64,000 nt of DNA from Rhodanobacter thiooxydans LCS2 (GCF_000264375.1 NZ_AJXW01000069.1:1-64000); one strand, 5' to 3'; shown: positions 16,309-26,621, counted from the stretch's first letter. Numbers and translations are program-made. The notes: generated by a model not told the origin, from the sequence alone.

Positions 16309-18192
16309 TTACACCGAAAGCGTCTTGAGCTTGCGGTGGCCGTGGATCGCCGCGGTAAACGCGTGGGTCAGCGTGACCGAGGTGAACAGCGAGGTCAGGA
16401 TGCCGATCATCAGCGTCACGCCGAAGCCCTTGATCGCGCCGGTACCCATCGTGGTCAGCGCCAGCGCGGCGATCAGATGGGTGACGTTGGCGTCCAGAAT
16501 GGTTGACCACGCCTTCTCGTAACCGGCGCGGATCGCGGCATGCGGGCTGGAGCCGTTGCGCAGTTCCTCGCGTATGCGTTCGCAGATCAGCACGTTCGCG
16601 TCGATCGCCATGCCCAGGGTCAACACGATACCGGCCACGCCCGGCATGGTCAGGGTGACGCCGATCAGTGACATCACCGCCACCAGGATCACCAGGTTGA
16701 AGAACAGCGCGATGTCCGCGACCAGGCCGAATAGCTTGTAGTAGATCGCTGCCGCCAGCAGCACCAGCGCCAGGCCCAGCATCACCGCCTTGAAGCCCTT
16801 GTCGATGTTGTCCTGGCCCAGGCTGGCGCCGATCACACTTTCCTCGACGATGTCCATCGGCGCGGCCAGCGCACCGCCCTTGAGCAGCAGGGCCAGTTCG
16901 GAGGCTTCCTTCGCACTGCTCAGGCCGGTGGTCTGGAACTGCTTGCTGAAGGGGCTCTGGATGGTGGCGTCGTTGATCACCGTCTCGGTGACCTTGGGCA
17001 CGCGCACTTCCTTGCCGTCGACCACCTTGGTCTCGTAGACCTGCTCGACGTACAGCACCGCCATCGGCTTGCCGACGTTGGCGTTGGTGAAGTCGCCCAT
17101 CTTCTTGGCGCCCGCCGCGTTCAGGGTCACGTCGACCTTCGGTGTGCCGCTCTGCTGGTCGATGCCCGACGAGGCATCCACCAGCTGATTGCCGGTCACG
17201 ATGATCTGCTTGCTCACCAGTACCGGCCGGTTGTCGCCGCGCATGTAGTACAGGTTGGCGTCCGGCGGGATGTTGCCGGTGCGCGCCGCTTCCACCGCGC
17301 GCGCGTCGCCGGGCTGGCCGATGCCGGGGCGGTACTGCAGCGTGGCGACCGCGCCGATCAGCTTCTTCGCCTCGGCCGGGTCCTGCACGCCGGCCAGCTC
17401 GACCACGATGCGGCTGTCGCCCTGCTGCTGGATCAACGGCTCGGACACACCCAGCGCATTGATGCGGTTGCGCAGCGTGCCCAGGTTCTGGGTGATCGCG
17501 CCGCGCGACAGCTCGCGCAGTTTCTCCGACTTGATCACCACGTTCAGCACGAAGCGGTCGCCGGTGCTGGCGCCATCGACCACGTTGAGGTCGGTGTATT
17601 CGTTGGCGATCGCGTCGGACGCGGTCTTGCGATCGTCGGCCGAACGCAGGATCACCGCGATGCCCTGGCCGCCAGCCGCGTTGCGGGTGACCGACTCGTA
17701 GCGGATGTTCTTCTGCCGCAACAGGCTGCGGATGTCGTCCGCATAGCTGTTTTCCTGCTTCTCGATCGCATCCTTCTGGTCGACCTGCATCAGGAAGTGC
17801 ACGCCGCCCTGCAGGTCCAGGCCCAGCGGCATCGCGCGGGCGCCGATCGCGCCCAGCCAGCCCGGCACGTTGGATTGCAGCTTGAATGCCACGGTGTATC
17901 CGTCGCCCAGCGCCGCCTTGATTTCGTCCAGGCCGCTCTTCTGCACGTCGGAGTTGGCGAAGGTGGCCAGCAGGTGGTCGCCTTCCACGAACACCTCGGT
18001 GACCGCGATCTTTTTCGCCGCCAGCGCCGCCTGCACCTTCTGCTGCACCGCCTGGTTGATCGGCGGCGCGTCGCGGTTGGCCGTGACCTGCACGGCCGGC
18101 ACTGGAGGGAATGCATTCGGCAACGCGTAGATGATGCCGAACAGCATCACCAGCGCAACCAGCGCGTATTTCCAGCGGGGAAAATCACTCAT
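16309..18192 (-). CDS. secD: Protein translocase subunit SecD
   Basis: This is the large RND-type subunit of SecDF-YajC, an inner-membrane protein with a big periplasmic domain that pulls on translocating preproteins. The 627-residue protein has an N-terminal helix (about 9-28), and LGLDLQGGVHFLM opens the P1 domain near residue 124. A C-terminal block of six helices includes GMAIDANVLICERIREE, the conserved TM4-loop motif. It is transcribed between yajC and secF. Confidence 0.96.
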   Translation of the reverse strand: MSDFPRWKYALVALVMLFGIIYALPNAFPPVPAVQVTANRDAPPINQAVQQKVQAALAAKKIAVTEVFVEGDHLLATFANSDVQKSGLDEIKAALGDGYTVAFKLQSNVPGWLGAIGARAMPLGLDLQGGVHFLMQVDQKDAIEKQENSYADDIRSLLRQKNIRYESVTRNAAGGQGIAVILRSADDRKTASDAIANEYTDLNVVDGASTGDRFVLNVVIKSEKLRELSRGAITQNLGTLRNRINALGVSEPLIQQQGDSRIVVELAGVQDPAEAKKLIGAVATLQYRPGIGQPGDARAVEAARTGNIPPDANLYYMRGDNRPVLVSKQIIVTGNQLVDASSGIDQQSGTPKVDVTLNAAGAKKMGDFTNANVGKPMAVLYVEQVYETKVVDGKEVRVPKVTETVINDATIQSPFSKQFQTTGLSSAKEASELALLLKGGALAAPMDIVEESVIGASLGQDNIDKGFKAVMLGLALVLLAAAIYYKLFGLVADIALFFNLVILVAVMSLIGVTLTMPGVAGIVLTLGMAIDANVLICERIREELRNGSSPHAAIRAGYEKAWSTILDANVTHLIAALALTTMGTGAIKGFGVTLMIGILTSLFTSVTLTHAFTAAIHGHRKLKTLSV

Positions 18193-18204
18193 GATCTGGT
18201 CCTT

Positions 18205-18262
18205 TGCGAGCGTCCGTGATCGCGAACGTCAGGAAGCGGCCATCCATGGCCGCACTATTCGA
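18205..18262. repeat. Dispersed repeat with GCGGCCAT-CC-ATGGCCGC core
   Basis: The core palindrome GCGGCCATCCATGGCCGC is at 18236-18253. It is preceded by GTGATCGCGAACGTCAGG and followed by ACTATTCGAAAAAGCG. The same arrangement occurs between rplT and pheS (37278-37337, minus orientation) and, more diverged, after tsf (48205-48255). It fills the yajC-secD gap. Confidence 0.65.
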
Positions 18263-18291
18263 AAAAGCGTCGCCCCTGGACATCCCGGGTT

Positions 18292-18624
18292 TCAGACGGA
18301 CTTCAGCGAGCCCTTGGGCAGCACCTGCTGGACCGCGCCCTTCTGCACCTTGACCTTCACGTTGGCCGCGATCTCGACCGTGATGAAGGTCTCGCCCACC
18401 TCGTCCACGCGCCCGGCGATGCCACCATTGGTAACCACCTCGTCGCCCTTGGCCAGCCCGGCGATCAGCGCGCGATGCTCCTTCTGCCGCTTCATCTGCG
18501 GGCGGATCATCATGAAATACATCAGACCGAACAGCACCACCATCATGATGATCAAGGACATGCCGCCACCCTGCGGCTGCGGCGCCGCGGCTTGGGCGAT
18601 CACCGGGGAGATCGGAAAACTCAT
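18292..18624 (-). CDS. yajC: Preprotein translocase accessory subunit YajC
   Basis: This small single-pass inner-membrane protein associates with SecDF. The 110-residue form starts at MSFPISPVIAQ. A transmembrane helix (about 22-42) ends in MMIRPQMKRQKEH, the family signature, followed by a cytoplasmic domain with LAKGDEVVTNGG and GRV. An in-frame TTG five codons upstream is less likely. It is preceded by tgt and followed by secD, the canonical order. Confidence 0.95.
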   Translation of the reverse strand: MSFPISPVIAQAAAPQPQGGGMSLIIMMVVLFGLMYFMMIRPQMKRQKEHRALIAGLAKGDEVVTNGGIAGRVDEVGETFITVEIAANVKVKVQKGAVQQVLPKGSLKSV

Positions 18625-18783
18625 GGATTGGTCTCGCAAGTTATGGCGCCATCGAGGTTTTCGACAGAACGCCTGATAAAAGATTCCCGATTATGCCATG
18701 CACCCCCCACGCGTGCACGGCAGCGCTGCCGCCGGCCACGACCCCGCCGGAAACCGCCAGCTGGCGCCCCTGGAGCAGCCCTC

Positions 18784-19995
<1,212 letters not shown>

Positions 19996-20070
19996 CTACG
20001 GAACCTCGAAATACCACGGTCATTCCAGCGAAAGCGGGAATGACGGCAACATGGCTGTCGTTCGAGATCC

Positions 20071-21102
20071 TCAGGCGCCGTGCGGCAGGATCAGCATGGC
20101 GTCGCCGTAGGAGAAGAAGCGGTAGCGCTGCTCGACCGCATGGCGGTACGCACCGAGCATGAATTCGCGCCCGGCCAGGGCGGACACCAGCATCAGCAGG
20201 GTTGACTGCGGCAGGTGGAAGTTGGTGATCAGGCCGTCGATGCTGCTGAAGCGGTAGCCGGGGAAGATGAAGATCTGCGTCTCGCCGGCGAACGGGTGCA
20301 GCTCGCCGTCCCTGCTGGCGCTTTCCAGCGCGCGCACCACGGTGGTGCCCACCGCGATCACTCGCCCGCCGTTCGCGCGCGCGCGGCGGATCTGCCCGAT
20401 CAGGTGCGCGCCGACGTTGAGCCACTCGCGGTGCATGTGGTGGTCCTTGATGTCGTCCACGCGCACCGGCTGAAAGGTGCCGGCGCCCACATGCAGCGTG
20501 ATGTAGCCAAAGTCGACGCCGCGCTCGCGCAGCCGGTCCAGGATCGGCTGATCGAAATGCAGCCCTGCGGTGGGCGCGGCGACCGCGCCGGGCTCGCGTG
20601 CGAACACGGTCTGGTAGCGCTCCATGTCACTGGCGTCGGCGTGCCGCGCGATGTACGGCGGCAATGGCATCTCGCCGAGCTTCTGCAGCAGCTTCTCCAG
20701 CGGTTCCGGCGCCTCGAAGCGCAGCCGGAAGAAACTCTCGTCGCGGCCCAGCACCAGCGCATGGCTGCCGTCGGCCAGCTCGATCCGCGCGCCTTCCTTC
20801 GGCTTCTTGCTGACCCCCAACTGCACCACCGCCTCGTGCGCGCCAGTGACCCGCTCGATCAGGATCTCCACCGCGCCGCCGGTGTCCTTGCGTCCGTACA
20901 GCCGCGCCGGCAGCACACGGGTATCGTTGAACACCAGCAGGTCACCCGGCCGCAGGAATTCGGGCAACTCGCGGAACATGCGGTCCTGCTGCGACTGCGC
21001 CGGCACATCCAGCAGCAGCATCCGGCTGGCCGAGCGCTCCGGCAACGGCGCCTGCGCGATCAGCTCGGGCGGCAGCTCAAAATCGAAATCGGACTTCTTC
21101 AA
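20071..21102 (-). CDS. queA: S-adenosylmethionine:tRNA ribosyltransferase-isomerase
   Basis: This enzyme transfers and isomerises the ribosyl group of S-adenosylmethionine onto preQ1-modified tRNA to give epoxyqueuosine. The 343-residue protein matches the family length. Landmarks are SDFDFELPPELIAQ-P at the N terminus, GDLLVFNDTRVLPARL near 50-66, PTAGLHFD near residue 175, and HVGAGTFQPVR near residue 205. A gap of about 160 bases without obvious features separates it from tgt. The first gene of the tgt-yajC-secDF cluster, it probably carries its main promoter. Confidence 0.96.
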   Translation of the reverse strand: MKKSDFDFELPPELIAQAPLPERSASRMLLLDVPAQSQQDRMFRELPEFLRPGDLLVFNDTRVLPARLYGRKDTGGAVEILIERVTGAHEAVVQLGVSKKPKEGARIELADGSHALVLGRDESFFRLRFEAPEPLEKLLQKLGEMPLPPYIARHADASDMERYQTVFAREPGAVAAPTAGLHFDQPILDRLRERGVDFGYITLHVGAGTFQPVRVDDIKDHHMHREWLNVGAHLIGQIRRARANGGRVIAVGTTVVRALESASRDGELHPFAGETQIFIFPGYRFSSIDGLITNFHLPQSTLLMLVSALAGREFMLGAYRHAVEQRYRFFSYGDAMLILPHGA

Positions 21103-21166
21103 GGGGCACAGCCAGCATCGGGAAACGGGGCATTATCCCGCAGCGGACCGATTCCCGCGCAAGCGC

Positions 21167-21769
21167 CTACAGCCAGCCTTTCTGCCGCGCCAGCCGATAC
21201 GCCTCGATGCGATTGGCGACACCGAGTTTGCCGATCGCCTCGGACAGGTAGTTGCGCACGGTGCCATGCGACAGGTTCAACTGCGCGGCGATGTCGCCGG
21301 CGGACTGGCCTTCGCCGGCCAGGCGCAACACCTGGCGCTCGCGGTCGTTGAGCGGATCGGCCTCGGACCACGCCTCCAGCGCCAGCTGCGGGTCGATCGC
21401 GCGGCCGCCGCGATGCACGGTACGCAAGGCCTCGGCGAGATTCTCGGCCGGGGCATCCTTCAGCAGATAGCCGGACACGCCGGCATCTAGCGCGCGGCGC
21501 AGGAAGCCCGGGCGCGCAAAGGTGGTGACGATGACCACCTTCATCGGCAATTCGTGCCGCTGGATGCGCTGGGCCAGCTCCAGCCCGGTGAGACCGGGCA
21601 TCTCGATGTCGGTGACCAGCACGTCCGGCTGCAGCCGTTGCAGCTCGCGCCACGCGGCTTCGCCGTCGGCAGCGGAACCGAGCACATCGATGTCGCTTTC
21701 CAGGTTCAGCAGCGCGGACAGCGCGCCGCGCACCATCGCCTGGTCCTCGGCCAGCAGTACCCGGATCAT
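21167..21769 (-). CDS. NarL/DesR-type response regulator
   Basis: This is the cytoplasmic response regulator of a two-component system. The 200-residue protein has a receiver domain (about 1-120) with acidic residues E8-D9, phospho-acceptor Asp54 (VTDIEMPG) and Lys near residue 104 (LLKDAP). A C-terminal LuxR-type HTH (about 135-195) includes LNDRERQVLRLAGEG and the recognition region LSHGTVRNYLSEAIGKL. The close similarity of this layout to Bacillus DesR is from recall. The start overlaps the kinase stop by four bases. It probably controls the adjacent ABC exporter or membrane-lipid genes. Confidence 0.9.
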   Translation of the reverse strand: MIRVLLAEDQAMVRGALSALLNLESDIDVLGSAADGEAAWRELQRLQPDVLVTDIEMPGLTGLELAQRIQRHELPMKVVIVTTFARPGFLRRALDAGVSGYLLKDAPAENLAEALRTVHRGGRAIDPQLALEAWSEADPLNDRERQVLRLAGEGQSAGDIAAQLNLSHGTVRNYLSEAIGKLGVANRIEAYRLARQKGWL

Positions 21770-23031
21770 GCGACGGGCCGATCAGGAACCGGGCGCACGA
21801 GCGCGCCGGTGGTGGGCGGCTCAGGCGCCGGGCGTGACGACGCGACCAAGCGCACCACCGGCAACGGCACCACCACCCGCAGGCGCCATCCCTGACCGCG
21901 CGGCGACTCGAACGCCAGCGTGCCGCCGAGCGCGCGCACGCGCTCGCGCATGCCGCTCAGGCCGTTGCCGTCATTCTCGATGCCGCCGCGGCCGTTGTCG
22001 CTGATCTGCAGGCGGACGCTGCCCCGCTCGCGCGTCAGCTCGACCCGCGCCCGGCTGGCATCGGCGTGGCGCGCGATGTTGGTCGCCGCCTCGCGCAATA
22101 CCAGCGACAGGCCGCGCTCGACGTCGCCCGGCAGGTCGCTGGGCAGTTCGCCGTAATCCAGATGCACCCGCGAGGATTCCAGCAGCAGCCGCGCCGAAGC
22201 CAGCTCGGCGGCGAGGTCGGTGGCGCGGATGCCGGTGACGGCGCAGCGCACTTCGGCCAGGGCGTGGCGCGCGACCTTCTCCGCCTCCTCGACCTCGCGC
22301 CGGGCGGCCTCGACGTCGCGGTCGAACAGCTTGCGCGACAACTCCAGCTTCAGCGTGATCAGCGACAGCGTATGCCCGAGCAGATCGTGCAGGTCGCGTC
22401 CGATCCGCTCGCGCTCGGCCGTGGCGGCAAGCCGGCGCACCTCGTCGTGGGAAAGGCTGAGCGCCGCGTCCTTCTCGTGGTAGATCTGCTCGACCGTGAC
22501 AATGGTGCAGATGACGAACACCGTGACCGGCATGATCACCAGCAGCGCCTGCGGGTAGCCGATCCACCACGCCAGCGCCACGTAGATTGCGTTGAGCAGC
22601 ACCACCTGGATCACGTAGCTGCGGAAGTGCCGCAGACTGCAATGGCTCAGCATCACGCAGGCGTACACGAAGTAGCTGAGTCCGCTGGGATACCAGCGCA
22701 GCAGGCCGAAGCACAGCGCCGCCATGCCCCACGCATAAAGATAGGCGGTCCGCCGCGAAGCCAGCCGCAACTTGACGAACAGCAGCAGGAAGACCGGATA
22801 CGAACCCAGCGTGCACAGCAGCCAAGTCTGGGTGTAACCGTGCAGGCCACGATCGAACAGCGGCGTGATGAAGATCCACAGCGACCACAGCAGGTGCACG
22901 CCGTCGGCCCATGGCGACTTGCCCCGGCGCAGGTCATCGGCCACCGCGGAATCGGGTGCCGGCACGAACCATCGGGCGGCGAAAGCGGGAATCATGGCGT
23001 GGTCGGTCGCTGGGGGCCTGGTCTGCGGCAT
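21766..23031 (-). CDS. DesK-like sensor histidine kinase
   Basis: This is an inner-membrane sensor kinase of the HisKA_3 (NarL-partner) class. Its 421 residues hold about five or six hydrophobic helices between 45 and 180, then a short coiled segment. The phospho-acceptor His is at 215 in RDLHDLLGHTL, and the HATPase domain has an N box (REAATNIARHA), ISDNGRG and GNGLSGMRERV. The membrane sensor lacks a recognisable extracytoplasmic domain, as in DesK, which senses membrane order. I took the first ATG, six bases after the permease stop with an AAG-type SD. An ATG 12 codons inside is possible. Confidence 0.88.
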   Translation of the reverse strand: MPQTRPPATDHAMIPAFAARWFVPAPDSAVADDLRRGKSPWADGVHLLWSLWIFITPLFDRGLHGYTQTWLLCTLGSYPVFLLLFVKLRLASRRTAYLYAWGMAALCFGLLRWYPSGLSYFVYACVMLSHCSLRHFRSYVIQVVLLNAIYVALAWWIGYPQALLVIMPVTVFVICTIVTVEQIYHEKDAALSLSHDEVRRLAATAERERIGRDLHDLLGHTLSLITLKLELSRKLFDRDVEAARREVEEAEKVARHALAEVRCAVTGIRATDLAAELASARLLLESSRVHLDYGELPSDLPGDVERGLSLVLREAATNIARHADASRARVELTRERGSVRLQISDNGRGGIENDGNGLSGMRERVRALGGTLAFESPRGQGWRLRVVVPLPVVRLVASSRPAPEPPTTGALVRPVPDRPVA

Positions 23032-23037
23032 GCTACT

Positions 23038-23829
23038 TCAACCGTGCCGGCGCAGGCGCCTGGCGGCCAGCAGCGCGAACCCCGCGGCAACGCCGGCCAG
23101 CACCAGCACATGGACCAGCAAGGGTCCACGGTTCATGCCCACTGCCGCCAGCGCCAGCCTGTCCAGGTGGTAGCTCGGCCACACCGGCGCGATCCGCTGC
23201 AGGAACGCCGGCAATATCGGCAGCGGCATCCACAGGCCGGACAGGAACGACATCGGCAGGTAGATCAGCTGCAGCATGCCGGGCGCGCCCTGACCCTTGA
23301 TCAGGGTGCCGACGAACATGCCCAGCGCGCAAAACGGCAGCACGCCGAGCATGCCGGTGAGCAGCAAGGCGCCGGCCTGCAGCGGGGCCAGCGTCACGTG
23401 GCCGAGCGACCAGGCCAACGCCATCAGCAGCAGGATGACCATGCCAGCGGCCGCCATCGCCATCAGCATCTTGCCCAGCAGGTAGGCGCCGGGCGGCATC
23501 GGCAAGGCGCGCTTGAAGGTCAGCAGGCCGCCGTCGCGCTCCAGCGCCAGCGACACGCCGAAACCGAACAGGCCCGGACTCATCACGCCGAACACGCCGT
23601 AGCTGGCCAGCAGGTAGCGCGCCGCGTCGGCGCCGTTCGACTTCACCATCAGCACGCCGAACAGCAGGTAGAACATGGTGGGGAACAGCATGATCGGCAG
23701 CATGAAGCCCGGCGCGCGCAGGTAGCGCAGGCATTCGCTGCGCGCTTCTTCGAGATAGGCGCCGACCAGGCGGCGGCGCGGCATGCTGACAGCAGGCGCT
23801 GATGTGGCGACGGAAATGGCGGTTTGCAT
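23038..23829 (-). CDS. ABC-2 type transporter permease
   Basis: This is a predicted inner-membrane permease of an ABC exporter. The 263-residue protein has about six hydrophobic helices, the first near FMLPIMLFPTMFYLLFGVL, and the ABC-2 pattern of a cytoplasmic N terminus with an RYLRAPGF-type amphipathic start. The start (MQTAISV) lies one base past the ATPase stop, so translation is probably coupled. The substrate is unknown. The DesK/R-like pair encoded directly downstream suggests regulation by membrane state or an envelope-active compound. Confidence 0.87.
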   Translation of the reverse strand: MQTAISVATSAPAVSMPRRRLVGAYLEEARSECLRYLRAPGFMLPIMLFPTMFYLLFGVLMVKSNGADAARYLLASYGVFGVMSPGLFGFGVSLALERDGGLLTFKRALPMPPGAYLLGKMLMAMAAAGMVILLLMALAWSLGHVTLAPLQAGALLLTGMLGVLPFCALGMFVGTLIKGQGAPGMLQLIYLPMSFLSGLWMPLPILPAFLQRIAPVWPSYHLDRLALAAVGMNRGPLLVHVLVLAGVAAGFALLAARRLRRHG

Positions 23830-23830
23830 G

Positions 23831-24754
23831 TCAGGCAGCCTCGCGCTGATCAGTGTCCGCGGCCTCGACGGCATCGCGGGTGAGTTCGGTGAACGCCTCG
23901 GCCAGGCCAGCGCGCTGCACTTCCAGTTCGCCGAGGGCGGGGTCGGCGTCGAGCAAGCGGCGCACCACCGCCTCGGCCTGCGCGGTCGCGATGCGCAGGT
24001 GACCGTCCTCGCGCGTGGCGGAGGCCACATTCGGCCAGCCCGCAACCGCTTCCGTATCGAGCTCGCTCACGCAGCGGATGCGGGTGAGCGCCACGCGCTT
24101 GCGCAAGTCGTCCACGCTGCCTGCGCTGAGCACGCAGCCCCGACCGAGCACCACCACGCGCTGCGCCAGCGCCTCGGCTTCCTCCAGGTAATGCGTGGTG
24201 AGCACCACGGCGCAGCCTTCGGCAACCAGCGCGCGCATGGCCGTCCACAGCTTCTGCCGTGCGTCGATGTCCATGCCCACGGTGGGTTCGTCGAGGAACA
24301 GCAGCTCGGGCCGCCCGCACAGCGCCAGCGCGAACTGCACGCGCCGCTGCTGGCCGCCGGAAAGCCTGCCATAGGGCCGCAGCAGCAGATCGGCGATGCC
24401 GGCCAGCGCGGCGGTTTCGTCGCAGCCGCGCGGGTTCGGGTAATAGCTCATGGTCAGGCGCAGCAGCTCGCCCACGCGCAGCGTGGGCGGCAGATTGGCC
24501 GACTGCAGCATCACGCCGATGCGCCGGCGCGCCTCGATGCGCTGCGGGTCGAGCCCGAACAGTTCGGCGCGACCCGTGTCCGGGCGAATCAACCCCAGCA
24601 GCAGGCTGATGCTGGTGCTCTTGCCGGCGCCGTTGGGACCGAGCAGGGCGAGCAGTTCGCCGCGCCGCACGGCGAGGTCCACGCCATCCAGCGCGGTGAG
24701 TGGGCCGTAGCGCTTCACGGCGGCGTCAAGGCGGGCAACGGTGGTGTCGTTCAT
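23831..24754 (-). CDS. ABC transporter ATP-binding protein (ABC-2 exporter)
   Basis: This ATPase subunit pairs with the permease encoded one base downstream. The 307-residue protein has Walker A GPNGAGKST near residue 39, a Q-loop MLQSANLPP, the signature LSGGQQRR near 135, Walker B LLFLDEPTVGMD and the switch His (TTHYLEEAE). A C-terminal extension of about 90 residues is typical of CcmA/NatA/DrrA-like exporters. I chose the ATG at MNDTTVARL; the longer in-frame extension is Trp/Gly-rich and unlikely. It is the first gene of a four-gene operon with the permease, kinase and regulator. Confidence 0.9.
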   Translation of the reverse strand: MNDTTVARLDAAVKRYGPLTALDGVDLAVRRGELLALLGPNGAGKSTSISLLLGLIRPDTGRAELFGLDPQRIEARRRIGVMLQSANLPPTLRVGELLRLTMSYYPNPRGCDETAALAGIADLLLRPYGRLSGGQQRRVQFALALCGRPELLFLDEPTVGMDIDARQKLWTAMRALVAEGCAVVLTTHYLEEAEALAQRVVVLGRGCVLSAGSVDDLRKRVALTRIRCVSELDTEAVAGWPNVASATREDGHLRIATAQAEAVVRRLLDADPALGELEVQRAGLAEAFTELTRDAVEAADTDQREAA

Positions 24755-25085
24755 GCGGGTGTCTCCTCCTGCCGCACAGCCTGGGCGGTGCGTCGCGTCG
24801 GCCCCAGTCGTCGCCGTCAACCATCGTGGGTGACAGGCGTCATCCACACGGCTAATTCCGCCCCAAGCGCCTGATCGGGCGAGGCAAAGCGCAGCGGCCA
24901 TGGATCAGCCTGTCAGGCTCAGGGGGTACCGGGCAGGCCATGCCGCGGGTTATCCTCAAGGTTCGTGGATGCGCGCCCACCCGCCAAACCGGGCCGCGCG
25001 CCGCGGGAGCCGGGCTCCCCCACGCACTACACGTTGGCCTGCTTCGCGCTGGGTGCGAGGCGCCGGCGGATCTGAGGAGATAGCC
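24755..25085. other. Intergenic region between divergent ABC operon and aminotransferase
   Basis: This gap of 331 bases separates two divergent transcripts. It must hold promoters for both, but I see no strong sigma-70 match on either strand. A GAGGAG Shine-Dalgarno sits about eight bases before the aminotransferase ATG. GC-rich self-complementary words (for example GGGAGCCGGGCTCCC near 25007) could form a hairpin in the aminotransferase leader. No gene, tRNA or named riboswitch was recognised. Confidence 0.5.
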
Positions 25086-26582
25086 ATGGGTGTGATCAAC
25101 CAGCTGCGCGAACTGCGTGAATTCGGCGGCAAGCCGCGGACCGTCGGCCTGGACGACGCCACTATCGAGCGCTTGGCGGCAAACGATCCCCTGCTGGGCC
25201 AGGCGGTCGCCGAGGCGGTGGCGCGCCACCGAGAGCTGCGTACCGAGCTGTCGGATTTCCTCAGGCTCGACGAAGCCGAACAGCTCGCCCGGGCTCAGGC
25301 CGGTTTCGTCAACTTCTACCCGGACGATGCGATCAACCCGTACCTGCCGGCGGCCGCGCGCGGCCCGTGGATCGTCACCCTGAAGGGCGCCGTGGTGCAC
25401 GACAACGGCGGCTACGGCATGCTCGGCTTCGGCCACAACGACCCGGCCATCCTGGCCGCGCTGGCCCGCCCGCAGGTGATGGCGAACGTGATGTCGCCCA
25501 GCGTGGCGCAACTGCGCTTCACCGCGGCGCTGGACAAGGAACTGGGCCGCAGCCGCGGCGGCAGTCCGTACAAGCACTACCTGTGCCTGAACTCCGGCTC
25601 CGAATCGGTCTCGCTGGCTTGCCGCATCGCCGACGTCAACGCCAAGGCGATGACCGACACCGGCGCCCGCTACGCCGGCCGCACGATCAAGCGGCTGGCG
25701 GTGAAGGGCGCGTTCCACGGCCGCACCGAAGCGCCGGCGCTGTACTCCGACTCCAGCCGCAAGACCTATCAGCAGAACCTCGCCAGCTACCGCCACGAGG
25801 ACACCCTGATCACCGTGGCACCCTACGACGTGGCGCAGCTGGAAGCCGCGTTTGCCGACGCCGACAAACACGGCTGGTTCATCGAGGCGATGTTCCTGGA
25901 ACCGGTGATGGGCGAAGGCGACCCCGGCCGTGCGGTGACGCCGGAGTTCTACAAGGCTGCCCGCACGCTGACCGAATCGCACAGCACCCTGCTGCTGGTC
26001 GACTCGATCCAGGCCGGCCTGCGCGCGCACGGCGTGCTGTCGTTCGTGGACTACCCCGGCTTCGAGGGCCTGCCGCCGCCGGACATGGAAACCTTCTCCA
26101 AGGCGCTGAACGCCGGCCAGTACCCGCTGTCCGTGCTGGCCGTCGGCGACCGCGCCGCCGGGCTGTACCGCAAGGGCATCTACGGCAACACCATGACCGC
26201 CAACCCGCGCGCGCTGGACGTGGCCCTGGCCACACTGGGCGAGCTCAGCGACGGCGTGCGCAGCAACATCCGCGAGCGCGGCAAGGAGTTCGTCGACAAG
26301 CTCAACGCGTTGAAGAACGAGCTGGGTGGCCTGATCACCAAGGTGCAGGGCACCGGCCTGCTGTTCTCCTGCGAGCTGGCCGCGGACTACAAATGCTACG
26401 GCGCCGGTTCCACCGAGGAATACATGCGCGAGCACGGCGTCGGCGTGATCCACGGCGGCGCCAACTCGCTGCGCTTCACTCCGCACTTCAACGTCACCAG
26501 CGCCGAGGTCGACCTGATCGTGTCGCATGTACGCCGGGCGCTGCTGGAAGGCCCACGCAAGGCCAAGGCCGAGGCGGCCTGA
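25086..26582 (+). CDS. Class III PLP-dependent aminotransferase, substrate unknown
   Basis: The 498-residue protein has the class III aminotransferase fold. It shows LNSGSES (168-174) for the PLP phosphate, AFHGRT (209-214), a Schiff-base Lys339 in ETFSKALNAGQYPLS, and Asp306 in LLVDSIQAG, where the usual family motif is DE-Q-G. An N-terminal extension of about 70 residues precedes the fold and contains a helical LRTELSDFLRLDEAEQ segment. The start is supported by GAGGAG eight bases upstream; a longer in-frame ORF before it lacks family character. The gene stands alone, divergent from an ABC operon, so context gives no substrate. It is similar by recall to uncharacterised xanthomonad aminotransferases. 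Confidence 0.82.
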   Translation: MGVINQLRELREFGGKPRTVGLDDATIERLAANDPLLGQAVAEAVARHRELRTELSDFLRLDEAEQLARAQAGFVNFYPDDAINPYLPAAARGPWIVTLKGAVVHDNGGYGMLGFGHNDPAILAALARPQVMANVMSPSVAQLRFTAALDKELGRSRGGSPYKHYLCLNSGSESVSLACRIADVNAKAMTDTGARYAGRTIKRLAVKGAFHGRTEAPALYSDSSRKTYQQNLASYRHEDTLITVAPYDVAQLEAAFADADKHGWFIEAMFLEPVMGEGDPGRAVTPEFYKAARTLTESHSTLLLVDSIQAGLRAHGVLSFVDYPGFEGLPPPDMETFSKALNAGQYPLSVLAVGDRAAGLYRKGIYGNTMTANPRALDVALATLGELSDGVRSNIRERGKEFVDKLNALKNELGGLITKVQGTGLLFSCELAADYKCYGAGSTEEYMREHGVGVIHGGANSLRFTPHFNVTSAEVDLIVSHVRRALLEGPRKAKAEAA

Positions 26583-26592
26583 ACCGAACCCG

Positions 26593-26621
26593 CTGCGGCG
26601 ACACTTGACGCGTCGCCGCAG
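26593..26621 (+). terminator. Hairpin after the aminotransferase gene
   Basis: A perfect 10-bp stem (CTGCGGCGAC/GTCGCCGCAG) with a 9-base loop begins 10 bases after the stop codon. No T-run follows, so it may be a weak or Rho-assisted terminator, or an mRNA 3'-end stabiliser. Confidence 0.5.

Noticed and set aside
24900-25085. Sixty-two extra codons before the aminotransferase start
   Set aside because: The stretch is Arg/Pro/Gly-rich and lacks conservation features. A clear GAGGAG ribosome binding site serves the ATG at 25086.
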